Source of the DNA: Microbacterium kyungheense
GTDB lineage: Bacteria > Actinomycetota > Actinomycetes > Actinomycetales > Microbacteriaceae
Reading direction: 5' to 3'
DNA length: 64,000 nucleotides
NCBI RefSeq assembly: GCF_006783905.1
Contig: NZ_VFPE01000001.1
Span: 868,001 to 932,000 of the forward strand
Below the pieces are notes generated by a model. The model did no database searches. It was not told the origin of the DNA and saw only the letters and a program-made list of their open reading frames with translations. Numbering within the stretch: position 1 is the stretch's first letter; each line of letters begins with the position of its first letter. A program made the translations under genes and the position numbers. This document shows, piece by piece, positions 62,817 through 64,000 of this stretch.

Positions 62817-64000
<1,184 letters not shown>

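Overview
The window is about 64 kb of high-GC (roughly 70%), gene-dense DNA with strong G/C bias at third codon positions. It has no tRNA, rRNA, CRISPR array, transposase or phage gene that I can see. Several things point to an actinomycete of the family Microbacteriaceae, probably Microbacterium or a close relative. These are the biotinylated acyl-CoA carboxylase alpha subunit beside maf, the accE-accD / birA / PH-protein / purK / purE / LCP order, the whiB / membrane glycosyltransferase / DUF5719 / metallopeptidase-like / DUF3499 / sahH block, and the many leaderless gene starts. Genus and species are inference.

Layout. (1) 1-9.1 kb, housekeeping: the 3' end of an unknown gene, a phospho-sugar mutase with a large acidic insertion, purine nucleoside phosphorylase, an LpdA-type flavoprotein lacking its redox cysteines, acyl-CoA carboxylase alpha, Maf and a TRAM-domain RNA methyltransferase. 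(2) 9.1-12.2 kb: a NarL-type response regulator, its histidine kinase and a third membrane protein that looks like a degenerate kinase. (3) 12.2-12.5 kb: a gene-free stretch packed with hairpins. (4) 12.5-17.7 kb: accE-accD, birA, a PH-domain membrane protein, purK and purE.

(5) 17.7-56 kb is one very large surface-glycopolymer locus. It holds an LCP ligase, a secreted lysozyme-like protein with five C-terminal repeats, an acyltransferase, dTDP-rhamnose genes including an RmlC-RmlD fusion, and two tandem rgpF-type genes that share a 627-bp near-identical block. A first Wzm/Wzt exporter (its ATPase has a carbohydrate-recognition tail) follows. Next come two DUF2142 membrane proteins, genes resembling wbpD-wbpE-wbpB plus a 2-epimerase (UDP-2,3-diacetamido-uronate pathway), glf, several GT2 enzymes and a flippase. 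The locus ends with a second Wzm/Wzt exporter beside a GlfT1-like galactofuranosyltransferase, and two O-antigen ligase/polymerase-type proteins. The simplest reading is machinery for a rhamnose polymer (exporter 1), a galactofuranose polymer (exporter 2, with gene neighbours as in the mycobacterial galactan exporter) and a Wzx/Wzy-made acidic polysaccharide. The assignment of genes to polymers is inference.

(6) 56-64 kb: manA, a WhiB regulator with an excellent sigma-A promoter overlapped by a palindrome, a GT2-membrane protein, DUF5719, a metallopeptidase-family protein, DUF3499 and the 5' part of sahH.

Genes within transcription units commonly overlap by 1 or 4 bases, implying translational coupling. 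At about 20 unit heads a TANNNT-like box ends 6-9 bases before the ATG or GTG with no Shine-Dalgarno sequence, so most units appear to begin with leaderless mRNA. The same rule exposes a 33-codon ORF at 43343 that overlaps the next glycosyltransferase start. Two families of palindromic or interspersed non-coding repeats are also present.
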